NCBI RefSeq assembly: GCF_019091135.1
Contig: NZ_JAGXJW010000001.1
Location: 174,885-238,884 of the forward strand
DNA: 64,000 nucleotides
Direction: 5' to 3'
Origin: Cohnella sp. GbtcB17
GTDB lineage: Bacteria; Bacillota; Bacilli; Paenibacillales; Paenibacillaceae
The notes below the pieces were generated by a model that saw nothing but the letters and a program-made list of their open reading frames with translations, searched no databases and was not told the origin of the DNA. Shown here one piece after another: positions 54,614 through 64,000 of this stretch (within the stretch, counting starts at the first letter, position 1; each line of letters begins with the position of its first letter). The position numbers and the translations under genes are program-made.

Positions 54614-55362
54614 CAGTCTTGCGAAGTTAGAATCACGGGGCCGTCCTTCGTAATCGCGATCGTGTGCTCGAACTGCGCGGACAGCTTGCCGTCCATCGTG
54701 CGCGCGGTCCAGCCGTCTTCGTCGATCGTCATGCGCCAAGTTCCCTCGTTGATCATCGGCTCGATCGTGATGACCATGCCTTCTTTGAAGCGGAAGCCCT
54801 TGCCGGGGATGCCGACATGGATGAAGTTCGGCTCTTCGTGCAGCTCTCTGCCGATACCGTGCGCGGCCAATTCGCGGACGCAGGAGAAGCCGTTCGCTTG
54901 CGCATGCTTGTGCAGCGGATACATCGCGTCGCCGATCCGGTTGCCGATGACAGCGTGCCGGATGCCGATATCCAGGCATTCCTTCGTGACGCGCATGAGC
55001 TTCTCGGCCGTCGGCGAGACGTCGCCGACCGCATAAGTCCATGCCGAGTCTCCGAGCCAGCCGTTCAGCTCCGCGACTGTATCGATGGTCACAATATCTC
55101 CGTTTTGAAGCGGGGTATGGTTGGGAAAGCCGTGCGCGATCACGTCGTTGACGGAAGCGCAGGTGGCGAATTTATAGTCTTTGTAAGTCTTCGTGAACGG
55201 CTTGGCGCCGTAGCTGGCCATGACGTCCTCGACAAGCTCCTCGATCTGCCACGTCGTCACGCCTGGACGGATCATCTTGCGAATTTCCTTGTGGCAGGCG
55301 GCTACGACCGCTCCCGCCGCTCTGATATGCTCGATCTCCTGAGGAGATTTCAGCGTCACCAT
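54613..55362 (-). CDS. map: type I methionine aminopeptidase
   Basis: This 249-residue cytosolic metalloprotease removes the initiator Met from nascent proteins. The five metal ligands are recognisable in TIDTVAELNGWLGDSAWTYAVG (two Asp), the AHGIGRELHEEP His, TIEPMI (Glu), and AQFEHT (Glu). VNDVIAHGFP carries the substrate-binding His. The length fits the standard type Ia enzymes. The start ATG 55362 is preceded on the minus strand by GAGGAG. It is unlinked to the ribosomal operon, so it is probably an additional map paralogue. Confidence 0.93.
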   Translation of the reverse strand: MVTLKSPQEIEHIRAAGAVVAACHKEIRKMIRPGVTTWQIEELVEDVMASYGAKPFTKTYKDYKFATCASVNDVIAHGFPNHTPLQNGDIVTIDTVAELNGWLGDSAWTYAVGDVSPTAEKLMRVTKECLDIGIRHAVIGNRIGDAMYPLHKHAQANGFSCVRELAAHGIGRELHEEPNFIHVGIPGKGFRFKEGMVITIEPMINEGTWRMTIDEDGWTARTMDGKLSAQFEHTIAITKDGPVILTSQD

Positions 55363-55600
55363 GGCTTACAGGCTCCTCTCTATTGTACGGTCACGATACA
55401 CCTTTCGCACAGCGGCGTCAATTCGTTCGATATAGGCACAATATGCGCGGGCGGACGCCGTCGTGCGGGCGCACAGCGTTCCAGCTTGCCGCTCCGGACT
55501 TCAGCGTGATACAGTAACTCAAGATGCAGGACGAGGCAAACGGGCTGAACGACGTACGGTGCGGGGCTGCCGGGAAGCAGAAAGGGAGTTGACGATAGCG

Positions 55601-56257
55601 ATGATCAAGGCGGTTGTGTTCGACTTTGACGGGACCATACTGGATACGGAGACCGTGACTTACGAGGCGATGAACGGGATCTTCAGGGAGCGTGGGCACG
55701 AGCTGCCGATGGATAAATGGGCAGGCGCGATCGGCACGCTGCACGGCTTCGACGCGTGCGCGGAGCTGTCGGCCTTCACCGGAGAGGAAATCGATCGCGC
55801 CTGGTTCGACGCCCGGTTCGGAGAGCTGTACGCCGGGATGGTGCACCAGGTGCCGCTGCTGCCGGGCATTCTGGACGCGCTGGAGGAGGCGAAGCGGCTG
55901 GGGCTCGCGGTCGGCCTCGCCACAAGCTCTTACCGCGCTTGGATCGAGCCGCACTTGGAGCGGCTCGATCTGCGGAGACATTTCGACGCGATCCACACGG
56001 CGGACGACGTGGAAAAGGTAAAGCCGGACCCCGCGCTGTACCGGCTGGCCGTGAAGTCGCTTGGCGTGGAACCGGGCGAGGCGGTGGCCATCGAGGATTC
56101 GCTGAACGGGCTGAGAGCCGCCAAGGCCGCCGGTCTGTACGGCATCGCCGTACCGAACGCCATGACGGCGGGACTCGACTTTTCTGAAGCGGATCTCGTC
56201 GTGCCGACGCTGGACGGACAAAAGCTTGAGATGCTCGTGGCGCGCTGGAACGGCTGA
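55601..56257 (+). CDS. HAD-superfamily phosphatase (beta-phosphoglucomutase-like)
   Basis: This 218-residue protein has HAD motif I VVFDFDGTILDTE with D8 (nucleophile) and D10, motif II LATSSY, motif III Lys in KVKPDPALY, and motif IV AIEDSLNGLRAAKAAG. The helical cap between motifs I and II marks subclass I. It resembles YhcW-type sugar-phosphate phosphatases of Bacillales. ATG 55601 is 12 nt after AAAGGGAG; TTG 55589 is too close to that site. Confidence 0.88.
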   Translation: MIKAVVFDFDGTILDTETVTYEAMNGIFRERGHELPMDKWAGAIGTLHGFDACAELSAFTGEEIDRAWFDARFGELYAGMVHQVPLLPGILDALEEAKRLGLAVGLATSSYRAWIEPHLERLDLRRHFDAIHTADDVEKVKPDPALYRLAVKSLGVEPGEAVAIEDSLNGLRAAKAAGLYGIAVPNAMTAGLDFSEADLVVPTLDGQKLEMLVARWNG

Positions 56258-56290
56258 CCGTTCAACGGCGGTCGGCCGGCGGCTATTGAT

Positions 56291-56321
56291 TGTACGTACA
56301 AGTTCGCCGCTGTGCTATAAT
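56291..56321 (+). promoter_or_regulatory. araR promoter with AraR operator
   Basis: TGTACGTACA (56291-56300), the core of the AraR operator of Bacillus, is followed by AAGTT and a perfect -10 TATAAT (56316-56321). It implies autorepression. Confidence 0.8.
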
Positions 56322-56353
56322 AGCTGTTATACGTTTTGCGCGAGGTGAACGGG

Positions 56354-57448
56354 TTGAATCCGCAATACCCGAAGTATCAGCGGTTAAAGGAAGAGATCGT
56401 CTCCTGGATCGCCGGGGGCAAGTACCGTCCGGGAGACAAGCTGCCGTCCGAGAACGAGCTGGCCGAGCAGTTCGGCTTAAGCCGCCAGACGGTCAGGCAG
56501 TCGATCGGCGAGCTCGTCAGCGAAGGCTGGCTATCCCGCGAGCAGGGCAAAGGCACATTCGTGGCGAAGCTTCAGGGCGATCGCAGAGGGCCCGGCGCCA
56601 GCCGGATGGTCGGCTTGATCACGACGCATATTTCCGATTATATTTTCCCGTCCATCGTGCGGGGCGTCGAGGCTGCGCTTAAGGAGAAAGGCTACCGGCT
56701 GCTGCTGTCCAGCACGGAAGGCAGCAAGGAGAAGGAGCGGGAGAGCCTGGAGACGATGCTGACGCAGGGCGTGTGCGGACTCATCGTCGAGCCTACGAAA
56801 AGCGCGGAGGGCAACCCGAATTACGAAACATTCATGGCGCTGGAGTACCACGGCATTCCGATGCTCATGATCAACGAGCAGTATCCGGATCTGGACTGGC
56901 CCTGCGTGAAGGTGGACGACGAAGCGGGCGGCGTCCTGGCGACGGCGCATCTGCTCGCGTCCGGACACCGCGCGATCGCCGGACTGTTCAAGACCGACGA
57001 CCTCCAGGGCGTCCACCGGATGAAGGGGTTCGTGCAGGCGCATCGCGAACGCCGCTTGTCCGTACCGCCGGACCTGCTCGTGCGCTACCGGACGGAAAAT
57101 CGCGATGCCAGGCCGCAGGAGGCGCTGCGCGAGCTGCTTGCGCGGCCGGAGCCGCCGACGGCGATCGTCTGCTACAACGACCAGCTCGCCGTATCGCTGC
57201 TCGACGTCATCCGCGAGGAGGGGCTTCGGGTTCCCGAAGATTTGTCGATCGTCAGCTTCGACGATTCGTTCCTTGCGACCGCGACCGAGGTGAAGCTGAC
57301 GACCGTCTCCCATCCGAAGGCGGAGCTGGGCGAGCTCGCCGCGAATCTGCTGGTGACGATGCTGGACAAGGACGTTGCCGGCGGCGGCCATGTTTTCGCG
57401 CCGCAGCTCGTACTGCGGACCTCGACGGCGCCGCTGCTGCGAGTTTAA
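56354..57448 (+). CDS. araR: arabinose-responsive repressor AraR
   Basis: This 364-residue chimeric repressor has an N-terminal GntR winged helix (YQRLKEEIVSWIAGGKYRPG, LPSENELAEQFGLSRQTVRQ, REQGKGTF, about 7-73) and a C-terminal LacI/GalR-type arabinose-binding domain (MVGLITTHISDYIFPSIVRG..LVLRTST). Size and domain order match Bacillus AraR (362 residues). The TTG start at 56354, 6 nt after GAGGTG, is preferred over 56336. AraR operators occur at its own promoter and upstream of araD, so arabinose should derepress both. Confidence 0.93.
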   Translation: MNPQYPKYQRLKEEIVSWIAGGKYRPGDKLPSENELAEQFGLSRQTVRQSIGELVSEGWLSREQGKGTFVAKLQGDRRGPGASRMVGLITTHISDYIFPSIVRGVEAALKEKGYRLLLSSTEGSKEKERESLETMLTQGVCGLIVEPTKSAEGNPNYETFMALEYHGIPMLMINEQYPDLDWPCVKVDDEAGGVLATAHLLASGHRAIAGLFKTDDLQGVHRMKGFVQAHRERRLSVPPDLLVRYRTENRDARPQEALRELLARPEPPTAIVCYNDQLAVSLLDVIREEGLRVPEDLSIVSFDDSFLATATEVKLTTVSHPKAELGELAANLLVTMLDKDVAGGGHVFAPQLVLRTSTAPLLRV

Positions 57449-57487
57449 GGAAGTGAAATGGGAGAGGCTGTAGATTTAGGAAGACTT

Positions 57488-57516
57488 GGCCCGCAGCGAT
57501 GCGGGTCCTTTTTTAT
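57488..57516 (+). terminator. rho-independent terminator of araR
   Basis: ggcccgca (from 57488) pairs with tgcgggtcc around gcga, followed by T6. Confidence 0.88.
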
Positions 57517-57532
57517 CTACGCCGTTAAATAC

Positions 57533-57561
57533 TCGACACACATGTACGTACAAGTTATAAT
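57533..57561 (+). promoter_or_regulatory. araDB promoter with AraR operator in the spacer
   Basis: TCGACA (57533-57538), 17 bp, TATAAT (57556-57561). The spacer contains TGTACGTACA (57543-57552), the same 14-bp TGTACGTACAAGTT as at the araR promoter. AraR binding would block RNA polymerase. The 150-bp leader to araD has no other obvious element. Confidence 0.85.
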
Positions 57562-57716
57562 GTAAACGAACCCAAAACAGACAGACGTAATGTCAACCAG
57601 GCGCCCATGAGATGCCTTCAAGCTTCAGGCTCTCGAGCTTCTTTGAGGCATGAGACGCCGTCGGGCAAAGGTATGTTCGAAGATATTCATTTTTAAGTTG
57701 CAAAGGATGTGCGTAC

Positions 57717-58418
57717 ATGCTGGAGCGATTAAAAGCGGAAGTATGCCAGGCGAACGCCGAGCTGCCCAAGTACGGGCTCGTCACGTTCACCTGGGGCAAT
57801 GTCAGCGGCTTCGACCGCGAATCGGGCCTGATGGTCATCAAGCCGAGCGGCGTGCCGTACGAGGAGCTGCGGCCGGAGCAGATGGTCGTGCTCGATCTGG
57901 AAGGCAACGTCGTCGAAGGCGATCTGCGGCCGTCCTCGGATACGCCGACGCATCTTGTTCTGTACCGCTCGTTTCCCGGCATCGGCGGCATCGTGCATAC
58001 GCACTCGCCGTGGGCGACGATCTGGTCGCAGGCCGGACAGGGCATTCCGGCGCTCGGCACGACGCAGGCGGACTACTTTTACGGGACGATCCCGTGCACG
58101 CGGGCGATGACGCCGGCGGAGATCGAAGGCGCTTACGAGCATGAGACGGGCAACGTTATCGTCGAGGCGTTCCGCGGAATCGACCCGCAGCAGGTACCGG
58201 GCGTGCTGGTGTACAGCCATGCGCCGTTCGCCTGGGGCAAGAACGCGATGAACGCGCTGCACAACGCCGTCGTGCTGGAGGAAGTCGCCAAGATGGCGTA
58301 CCATACACGGCAGCTGAACGCTGGCATTCCGTCGATGCAGCAGGAGCTGCTCGACAAGCATTATCTGCGCAAGCACGGCGCGAACGCTTATTACGGTCAG
58401 CCGGGCGACGAGCACTGA
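57717..58418 (+). CDS. araD: L-ribulose-5-phosphate 4-epimerase
   Basis: This 233-residue class II aldolase-type enzyme converts L-ribulose 5-phosphate to D-xylulose 5-phosphate, the last step of arabinose catabolism. Motifs: [28 protein letters not shown] (phosphate-binding), [12 protein letters not shown] (two zinc His), [29 protein letters not shown] (third His). Length and sequence agree with Bacillus AraD. ATG 57717 follows AAAGGA. The operon continues with araB after 84 bp. Confidence 0.95.
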   Translation: MLERLKAEVCQANAELPKYGLVTFTWGNVSGFDRESGLMVIKPSGVPYEELRPEQMVVLDLEGNVVEGDLRPSSDTPTHLVLYRSFPGIGGIVHTHSPWATIWSQAGQGIPALGTTQADYFYGTIPCTRAMTPAEIEGAYEHETGNVIVEAFRGIDPQQVPGVLVYSHAPFAWGKNAMNALHNAVVLEEVAKMAYHTRQLNAGIPSMQQELLDKHYLRKHGANAYYGQPGDEH

Positions 58419-58502
58419 TTCATTGAGATGGAAAGCCGACATGGATCGAACCCAGGAAGCATCGATTGACCTTAGCTGAACCACATACGAGGAGGTTGTT
58501 TC

Positions 58503-60176
58503 ATGAGCGCAAAATACGCCATCGGCGTCGACTACGGCACGCAATCGGGACGTGCGGTGCTGGTCGACCTGTCGAACGGCCACGAGATCGCGGATCACGT
58601 CACGCCTTACCCGCACGGCGTCATCGACGAGAAGCTGCCGGTCTCCGGCATCGAGCTCGGCCACGACTGGGCGCTGCAGCATCCGGACGATTACCTGGAG
58701 GTGCTGCGCCAGTCGGTGCCTGCCGTACTGAAGGCTTCCGGCGTCGCGGCGGAGGACGTCATCGGGCTCGGCATCGACTTCACGGCCTGCACGATGCTGC
58801 CCGTGGACGCGAGCGGCACGCCGCTCTGCTTCCTGCCCGAGTGGCGGGACAATCCGCACGGCTGGGTCAAGCTGTGGAAACACCACGCCGCGCAGGACGA
58901 GGCGGACCGCCTGAACGCCATCGCGGCGGAGCGGGGCGAGAAGTTTCTGCCGCGTTACGGCGGCAAGATCTCGTCGGAGTGGATGATCGCCAAGGTGTGG
59001 CAGATTCTGAACGAAGCGCCCGAAGTGTACGAGGCGACGGACCTGTTCACGGAGGCGACCGACTGGGTCATCTCGCAGCTGACCGGCGAGTTCGTGCGCA
59101 ACAGCTGCACGGCCGGCTATAAGTCGATCTGGCACAAGCAAGAGGGCTATCCTAGCTCCGACTTCTTCAAGGCGCTCGATCCGCGGCTCGAGAACCTGAC
59201 GGCGACCAAGCTGCGCGGCGACATCAAGCCGCTTGGCACGAAGGCCGGCGAATTGACGGCTAAGATGGCTGAGTTGACGGGCCTTAAGGCCGGCACGGCG
59301 ATCGCGGTCGGCAACGTGGACGCGCACGCGGCGGTGCCGGCGGTCGGCGTCGTTGACGAGGGCAAGCTCGTCATGGCGATGGGCACTTCGATCTGCCACA
59401 TGCTGCTCGGCAAGGAAGAGGTTGAGGTCGAAGGCATGTGCGGCGTCGTCGAGGACGGCATTATCGAAGGCTACATGGGCTACGAGGCCGGGCAGTCGGC
59501 GGTCGGCGACATCTTCGAGTGGTTCGTCGAGGAAGCGGTACCGGCATATGTGAAGGAAGCGGCGGAAAAAGACGGCGTCGGCGTACACCAGTGGCTGACG
59601 GAGCGCGCGGCGCAATACAAGCCCGGCGAGACGGGCCTCGTAGCGTTGGACTGGTGGAACGGCAACCGCTCGGTGCTCGTGGACACGAACCTGACGGGCG
59701 TCGTCGTGGGCTATACGCTGCTGACCAAGCCGGAGGAAATGTACCGTGCGCTGCTCGAAGCGACGGCGTTCGGGACGCGGACGATTATCGACGCGTTCCA
59801 CAACAACGGTGTGCCGGTCGACGAAGTGTACGCCTGCGGGGGACTGCCGCAGAAAAACGCGCTGCTGATGCAGATCTACGCAGACGTGACCAACCGCGAG
59901 ATCAAGGTGGCGGACTCCAAGCAGACGCCGGCGGTCGGCGCGGCAATGTTCGGCGCGGTGGCGGCGGGCGCGGCAAAGGGCGGCTACGACAGCGTCGTCG
60001 ACGCGGCGAAGGCGATGGCGCGCGTGCGCGAGGAGACGTTTAAGCCGATCCCCGAAAACGTGGCGGTGTACGAGCGGCTGTACGCGGAGTACCGGACGCT
60101 GCACGACTACTTCCGCCGCGGCGCGAACGACGTCATGAAGCGCCTAAAGGCGCTGAAGGAAGAGGCTTCGAAGTAA
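58503..60176 (+). CDS. araB: ribulokinase
   Basis: This 557-residue FGGY-family kinase phosphorylates L-ribulose. It shows [17 protein letters not shown] (phosphate 1), [57 protein letters not shown] (phosphate 2) and [17 protein letters not shown] (adenosine motif). All fit AraB. ATG 58503 follows GAGGAGG. The L-arabinose isomerase gene araA, needed to make the substrate, is not in this window. Confidence 0.95.
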   Translation: MSAKYAIGVDYGTQSGRAVLVDLSNGHEIADHVTPYPHGVIDEKLPVSGIELGHDWALQHPDDYLEVLRQSVPAVLKASGVAAEDVIGLGIDFTACTMLPVDASGTPLCFLPEWRDNPHGWVKLWKHHAAQDEADRLNAIAAERGEKFLPRYGGKISSEWMIAKVWQILNEAPEVYEATDLFTEATDWVISQLTGEFVRNSCTAGYKSIWHKQEGYPSSDFFKALDPRLENLTATKLRGDIKPLGTKAGELTAKMAELTGLKAGTAIAVGNVDAHAAVPAVGVVDEGKLVMAMGTSICHMLLGKEEVEVEGMCGVVEDGIIEGYMGYEAGQSAVGDIFEWFVEEAVPAYVKEAAEKDGVGVHQWLTERAAQYKPGETGLVALDWWNGNRSVLVDTNLTGVVVGYTLLTKPEEMYRALLEATAFGTRTIIDAFHNNGVPVDEVYACGGLPQKNALLMQIYADVTNREIKVADSKQTPAVGAAMFGAVAAGAAKGGYDSVVDAAKAMARVREETFKPIPENVAVYERLYAEYRTLHDYFRRGANDVMKRLKALKEEASK

Positions 60177-60190
60177 GAGCATCCTAATAA

Positions 60191-60245
60191 GAGCGGCTCG
60201 CATCCGTTTTCCCTCGGGGAGAACGTGGATGCGGGCCTTTTTCCG
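60191..60245 (+). terminator. rho-independent terminator of araDB
   Basis: ggctcgcatcc pairs with ggatgcgggcc (around an A/T-containing loop ending near 60227), followed by T5. Confidence 0.85.
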
Positions 60246-60381
60246 TTTCACCCGAGCATATCGCATGTCGCCTACCGAAAATATCCGATTCCGCCTGCCC
60301 CGCATTCCTGATAGAGTAGAAGCATACTCCCTTCGAAACGGCGTCGGCGGGAGCCGTTGACGTACCCGGAGGCGATGCACC

Positions 60382-62175
60382 TTGTTCTACAGCTTGCGAT
60401 CCAGACTGACGCTGACGTTCGTCGTGCTGCTGGTCGTTCCGTTCATGATCCTTGTGGCGGTAGTCACCCAGATTTCCAACAGCGTCATCGGCCGTTCGAT
60501 CGAGGGATCGACCTCGCAGACGATGGACCAGTACGCGTCACTCGTCACGACGCTGACGACGCAGGCGGAGGACGTCGCCAACCAGGTGCTGAGCAACGAG
60601 ATCACCCAGCAGTGGATCTCCGCGCGCATGGACGCGCAGCTGACGACCGAACGCAGCCTGTCGCTCGACGCCGAGCTCCGCAAATATTTGTCCTCTATCG
60701 CGCTCAACCATTCCTCGATTTCCTCCATAACCATTTTTAACATAAACGGCACCGCGGTCGGCATTCGTGACCAGAGCTTCCGCGATCCTTCGTTCCTGCA
60801 GACCGTCTGGTACCGGGACTTCATGCGGCAGGGCACGCGGTGGGTGACCGCCCACCTGGACCCATACCAGCCGGCCTACTTAACCGAAGAGAGCGTGAAC
60901 AGCCTGTTGTTCAACCTCGTGCAGCTCAGCTCGTTCCGCAAGCTCGGTGTGCTCAAGGTCAATGTCCTCACCTCCTCGATCCAGGACCCGCTCGACAAGA
61001 TCGCGTTCGGCGAGCAGGGCGGCGTCTACCTGGTCGACCGCGACGGCGAGCCCGTGCTGCGCCAGCAAATACCGAAGGGCATGTCTTTCTTCAAGCGCGC
61101 GCTGCCGCAGATCGCGGCGGACAAACGCTCCGGGGGCAAGCTCACGCTGGACGGCGAAGGCGGCAAACACATCGTCCTGTACCGCAAGATTAAAAACGCG
61201 GATTGGCTGCTGGTGGGCGAAGTGCCGAAGTACGAGCTGTTTCAGAAAATGAGCTGGGTCCGCCATACGATGCTGTGGGTCGGCGCGCTGCTGCTCGTCG
61301 CGACGACCGGCGCGGCCTTCTGGCTGTCGTCGGGCATCGCGCGGCCGCTCAGCCGGCTGGCGGGCGCTATGCGGAGCGCGGAACGCAGCGGCTTCAAGAC
61401 GACGACGGTTCACGGCCCGCCCGCAGCGCTGCCGGTACCGGCCAACGAGGTCGGCTACGTCACCCAGGTGTTCAGCAGCATGATGGGCAGGCTCGGGGAG
61501 CTGATCGAGACGGAGTTCAAGGCGAACCTGCGGCGACAGGATGCCGAATACAAGGCGCTGCTCATGCAGATCAATCCTCATTTTCTGTACAACACGCTCG
61601 AGGCGATCGGCAGCCTGTCCGCGCAGGAGCGAAGCGACGAGGTCATCGACGTGACCGAATGGCTCGGACAAATGCTGCGCTACTCCCTGCGTGCGGACAG
61701 CGATCTGGTCGCGCTCAAGGAGGAGCTTCGCTACATCCGGCATTACGTGTCGATCATGAGCGTCCGGTTCCGCGACCGGCTCCGGGTGTCCATCGAGGAG
61801 GAAGAGGGGCTCGGGGAGCAGCAGATCGTGAAGTTTATCCTGCAGCCGCTCGTGGAAAATGCGATCAAGTTCGGCGCCGAGAGCGGCGGCGAAGCGGTCG
61901 TGACCGTCCAGGCGAAGCGGCGCGGGCGGCGCCTCGAGATCGAGATCGCGGACAATGGGCCGGGCATACCGCCCGAGATGGCCCAGGAGTTGGCGCGGGG
62001 CATCGCGCGCAGCGACCTGGCGGACGTGCTGAGCGCTGGCGGCAGCAGCATCGGGCTGCGCAATGTGCTGGCGCGCTGCGGGCTGTATTACGGCAAGGCG
62101 TTCGACGCGGAGATCGGGCGCTCGGCGCACGGCGGCGCTTCGATCAAGCTGCTCATACCGGCAAAGGAGGAATGA
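60382..62175 (+). CDS. YesM-type sensor histidine kinase
   Basis: This 597-residue membrane sensor has a TM helix near 10-30 (LTFVVLLVVPFMILVAVVTQIS), an extracellular dCache-like domain (about 35-285), a second TM (MLWVGALLLVATTGAAFWLSSG, about 296-317), a HAMP segment, and the His_kinase/HATPase core with phospho-acceptor H400 in MQINPHFLYNTLEAI and ADNGPGIPPEM. This class pairs with AraC-type response regulators and controls sugar uptake. The TTG start at 60382 follows GGAGG. Its gene overlaps the regulator's ribosome-binding site. Upstream, TAGAGT at 60312 with an A-run 34 bp earlier weakly recalls the region 1 promoters. Confidence 0.9.
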   Translation: MFYSLRSRLTLTFVVLLVVPFMILVAVVTQISNSVIGRSIEGSTSQTMDQYASLVTTLTTQAEDVANQVLSNEITQQWISARMDAQLTTERSLSLDAELRKYLSSIALNHSSISSITIFNINGTAVGIRDQSFRDPSFLQTVWYRDFMRQGTRWVTAHLDPYQPAYLTEESVNSLLFNLVQLSSFRKLGVLKVNVLTSSIQDPLDKIAFGEQGGVYLVDRDGEPVLRQQIPKGMSFFKRALPQIAADKRSGGKLTLDGEGGKHIVLYRKIKNADWLLVGEVPKYELFQKMSWVRHTMLWVGALLLVATTGAAFWLSSGIARPLSRLAGAMRSAERSGFKTTTVHGPPAALPVPANEVGYVTQVFSSMMGRLGELIETEFKANLRRQDAEYKALLMQINPHFLYNTLEAIGSLSAQERSDEVIDVTEWLGQMLRYSLRADSDLVALKEELRYIRHYVSIMSVRFRDRLRVSIEEEEGLGEQQIVKFILQPLVENAIKFGAESGGEAVVTVQAKRRGRRLEIEIADNGPGIPPEMAQELARGIARSDLADVLSAGGSSIGLRNVLARCGLYYGKAFDAEIGRSAHGGASIKLLIPAKEE

Positions 62176-62178
62176 ACG

Positions 62179-63482
62179 ATGTATCGCGTCATCCTGGTGG
62201 ACGACGAACCGGAGATTTGCAAGGGACTGCGGCTGAAAATCGCATGGGAGCGGCTGGGCTTCGAGATCGTGGGCGAGGCGCGCAACGGCAAGGAAGCGCT
62301 GGCCGCCATCGCGAGCGAGCGCCCGCAGCTGCTGCTGACCGACATCCGCATGCCGGTCATGGACGGGCTCGAGCTGCTGCAGGCTTGCAAGCGCCTGCAC
62401 ACGACGACTTCCAATACGTGCAGACGGCGCTGCGCTGCGGAGCAAGAGACTATGTGCTCAAGCCGGTCGTCCGTCGGGACCTGACCGAGCTGCTCGAGAC
62501 GATTCGCGGCGATCTGGACGCGGAACGGGACGCCGCGCGGGCGCGCGAAGCAATCGGCCTGCAGTGGCGGCAGCGGCTGCCGCTGCTGCAGGAGCAGTAC
62601 GTGCTCGGCCGGATCTATGGCGGCGAGGCGCCCGGCATCGGCGAGCGCGAGGAGGCGCGGCGGCTTGAGCTGGCTGGCTTCGACGGCGCGGACGGCGAGG
62701 GGGCCGCGCTGCGCTTCATGGGCGCCGAGTACCGGGTGCCGCCGGGCCGCTTGCCGTCGGGCGAGGCTGACGACGAGCGCCTTGCCTTGGCTTTTCGGCT
62801 CGTCAGCCGAGAGATCGCGGCGGACGGGCGCTGGTCGCGCCGCGTGACGTCGTTCGCCGACAAGGCGTATCCGCGCATCCAGCTTTTCGCAGCGGCCGCC
62901 GCGGACGAAGCGGAGAGCGAGGCGCTGCTCGCGGAGCTGGCGGCAGCGCTGCTGGCCGCGGCCGAGGGCAGCCTGCGCCTCGCCGCCGTCGCGGGGATCG
63001 GCGTCGCTTGTTCCCCGGCGGAAGGGCGCACCGCGCTGCGGCGCGCCTACCTCTCCGCCGTGACGGCCTTAGGTCGCGCGCCGGCCGGACCGGTGTGCCG
63101 GATCGTTCGTGCCGACGATCCGGAAGGACGCGCCGCCAGGCCGAGCGCCGGCACCGAGACGATCGAGGCGATCCGGCGTCACATCGAGGACGCCTACAGG
63201 GACGAGATCAGCCTGGCGATGATGGCCGAACGCTTCCACATGAACGTCACCTACCTGTCGGAGCTGTTCAAAAAGCAGACGGGCTCCACGTTCAGCGATT
63301 ATGTGGCCGAGGTGCGGCTTGGACGAGCGAAGCTGCTGCTGCGGGACACGGCCATGCGGCTCGCCGACATCGCCGAGTGGACCGGCTTTTCCACCGCTAG
63401 CTATCTGAGCGCCGCGTTCAAGAAGCGCTACGGACTCAGTCCGGCGGACTACCGGGCGCGGCTGCGGAGCGACGGGCTTTAG
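62179..63482 (+). pseudogene. YesN-type AraC response regulator with internal deletion/frameshift
   Basis: ATG 62179 behind AAGGAGG opens a receiver domain (VILVDDEPEICKGLRLKI, phospho-acceptor D55 in LLLTDIRMPV) that runs to LLQACKRLH near 62400 and then leaves frame, stopping at 62484. In another frame the protein resumes with DDFQYVQTALRCGARDYVLKPV and continues to a C-terminal AraC DNA-binding domain (EISLAMMAERFHMNVTYLSEL..GLSPADYRARL) ending at 63482. The conserved strand-4 segment normally between these points is absent; a deletion of 31 nt (or 31 plus a multiple of 3) fits both the frame change and the missing residues. Intact it would be about 444 residues. Either the partner kinase has lost its regulator or the assembly dropped bases. 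Confidence 0.8.
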
Positions 63483-64000
63483 CGATCTTCGTCGTTTAAC
63501 AAGTAGCTGTATTGCTGCGGATGCTGACGGATCGCATCGCCAAGTTTGCCGTACGCTTTGGATAAAACGACAGTTCGCACGCGCTGGGCATTCGGGTCCT
63601 TCGGCCTTAAAAAGCCCGATTCAGTCCATTGTTTGATTTTGGCGCGCGCAGTACGGTCGCCCATGTCCAACAGCAGCATGATTTCGGTAATGCTCATCTC
63701 TTCTTGTTTAAAAACAAATTGCCGAAAAACTTGTCTTTGGTGCACGTCGAGCCTGCGAATCATCTCGGGCTCGGCACGAAGTAGCTCCGCGTTTTTTTCC
63801 AGCGCGATTTGTGCGGCTTGTGCGTAGACTTCGGCAAGGCCTTCAAGGAAGTAATCGAGCCAAACGGTGAGATCGGCATCGTGTCTGCCGAAATAATAGT
63901 TATGAGACAAGCCCATTTGCAGGTTCTTGTAGTAGGCATTCAGGTTGCGATCGTAGAAGTTTTCGAGAATAAACAGTCCCTTTAAACCAAATTGGTGGCG
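63479..64000 (-). CDS. Fic-family protein, C-terminal part (runs off right edge)
   Basis: The minus-strand frame is open to the window edge (173 residues seen). FGLKGLFILENFYDRNLNAY, then MGLSHNYYFGRHDADLTVWLDYFLEGLAEV is the end of a Fic AMP-transferase domain as found in soluble bacterial Fic proteins, followed by a winged helix (ITEIMLLLDMGDRTARAKIKQWTESGFLRPK). The catalytic HxFx(D/E)GN motif would lie upstream, outside the window. Its stop overlaps the stop of the response-regulator gene by 4 bp, tail to tail. Confidence 0.8.
   Translation of the reverse strand, partial: RHQFGLKGLFILENFYDRNLNAYYKNLQMGLSHNYYFGRHDADLTVWLDYFLEGLAEVYAQAAQIALEKNAELLRAEPEMIRRLDVHQRQVFRQFVFKQEEMSITEIMLLLDMGDRTARAKIKQWTESGFLRPKDPNAQRVRTVVLSKAYGKLGDAIRQHPQQYSYLLNDEDR

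Overview
The window looks like the chromosome of a Paenibacillaceae-type Firmicute (Paenibacillus/Cohnella-like). Most of it is GC-rich with Bacillus-style AGGAGG ribosome-binding sites, many TTG/GTG starts, LplABC/YtcP-type sugar ABC transporters, a YesM/YesN-type two-component pair, and an AraR regulator with its typical operator. It reads as a plant or microbial polysaccharide degrader. The species assignment is inference.

Region 1 (about 0.6-23.4 kb) is a glycan-utilisation locus: a GH43 beta-xylosidase, an ABC importer (two permeases and a lipoprotein), an alpha/beta hydrolase, three lyase-like proteins (one intracellular heparinase II/III-like, two secreted), a broken GH106-like gene, a GH36 alpha-galactosidase and a GH88 unsaturated glucuronyl hydrolase. 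Lyases plus GH88 point to a uronate-containing polysaccharide. Five transcription units here share one promoter layout: two CTTAAAA-like boxes 21 bp apart, placed 34-35 bp upstream of a TAnnnT -10 box, with no good -35 box. This suggests a regulon driven by an AraC-type activator.

Region 2 (23.5-26.3 kb) holds a small redox-type cluster (Rrf2 regulator, SDR, luciferase-like monooxygenase). Region 3 (26.4-39.1 kb) is a second sugar locus: a membrane-anchored AraC regulator, a second LplABC-type importer, a GH43, a tandem double GH43-like protein and a GH38 alpha-mannosidase.

Region 4 (39.3-41.9 kb) is a gene graveyard: an ABC permease truncated into a frameshifted GH95 gene, a decayed tyrosine recombinase on the opposite strand, and the orphan C-terminal end of a GH78-like rhamnosidase.

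Region 5 (about 41.9-51.75 kb) is clearly AT-richer and looks like a horizontally acquired defence island. It carries an OLD-family ATPase/TOPRIM nuclease next to a PD-(D/E)XK nuclease, two convergent TniQ-like zinc-finger proteins, a ribbon-helix-helix regulator with duplicated operator-like repeats, a TetR regulator, a Xre/ImmA-IrrE operon resembling RosmerTA with a 32-residue zinc ribbon, and a PutAbiC-like membrane protein. It ends in three CGACAAGAAA repeats that resemble transposase-binding sites at a Tn7-like end. The best candidates for an undescribed system are the OLD plus PD-(D/E)XK pair and the island as a whole.

Region 6 (51.8-64 kb) returns to host-like composition: a TetR-controlled metallo-beta-lactamase-fold hydrolase, a CRISPR-like tandem repeat, a VOC dioxygenase, methionine aminopeptidase, a HAD phosphatase, AraR with araD-araB (no araA in the window), a YesM-type kinase with a damaged AraC-type response regulator, and the end of a Fic protein. 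At least three genes carry frameshifts, so either the assembly has indel errors or several glycan genes are decaying.
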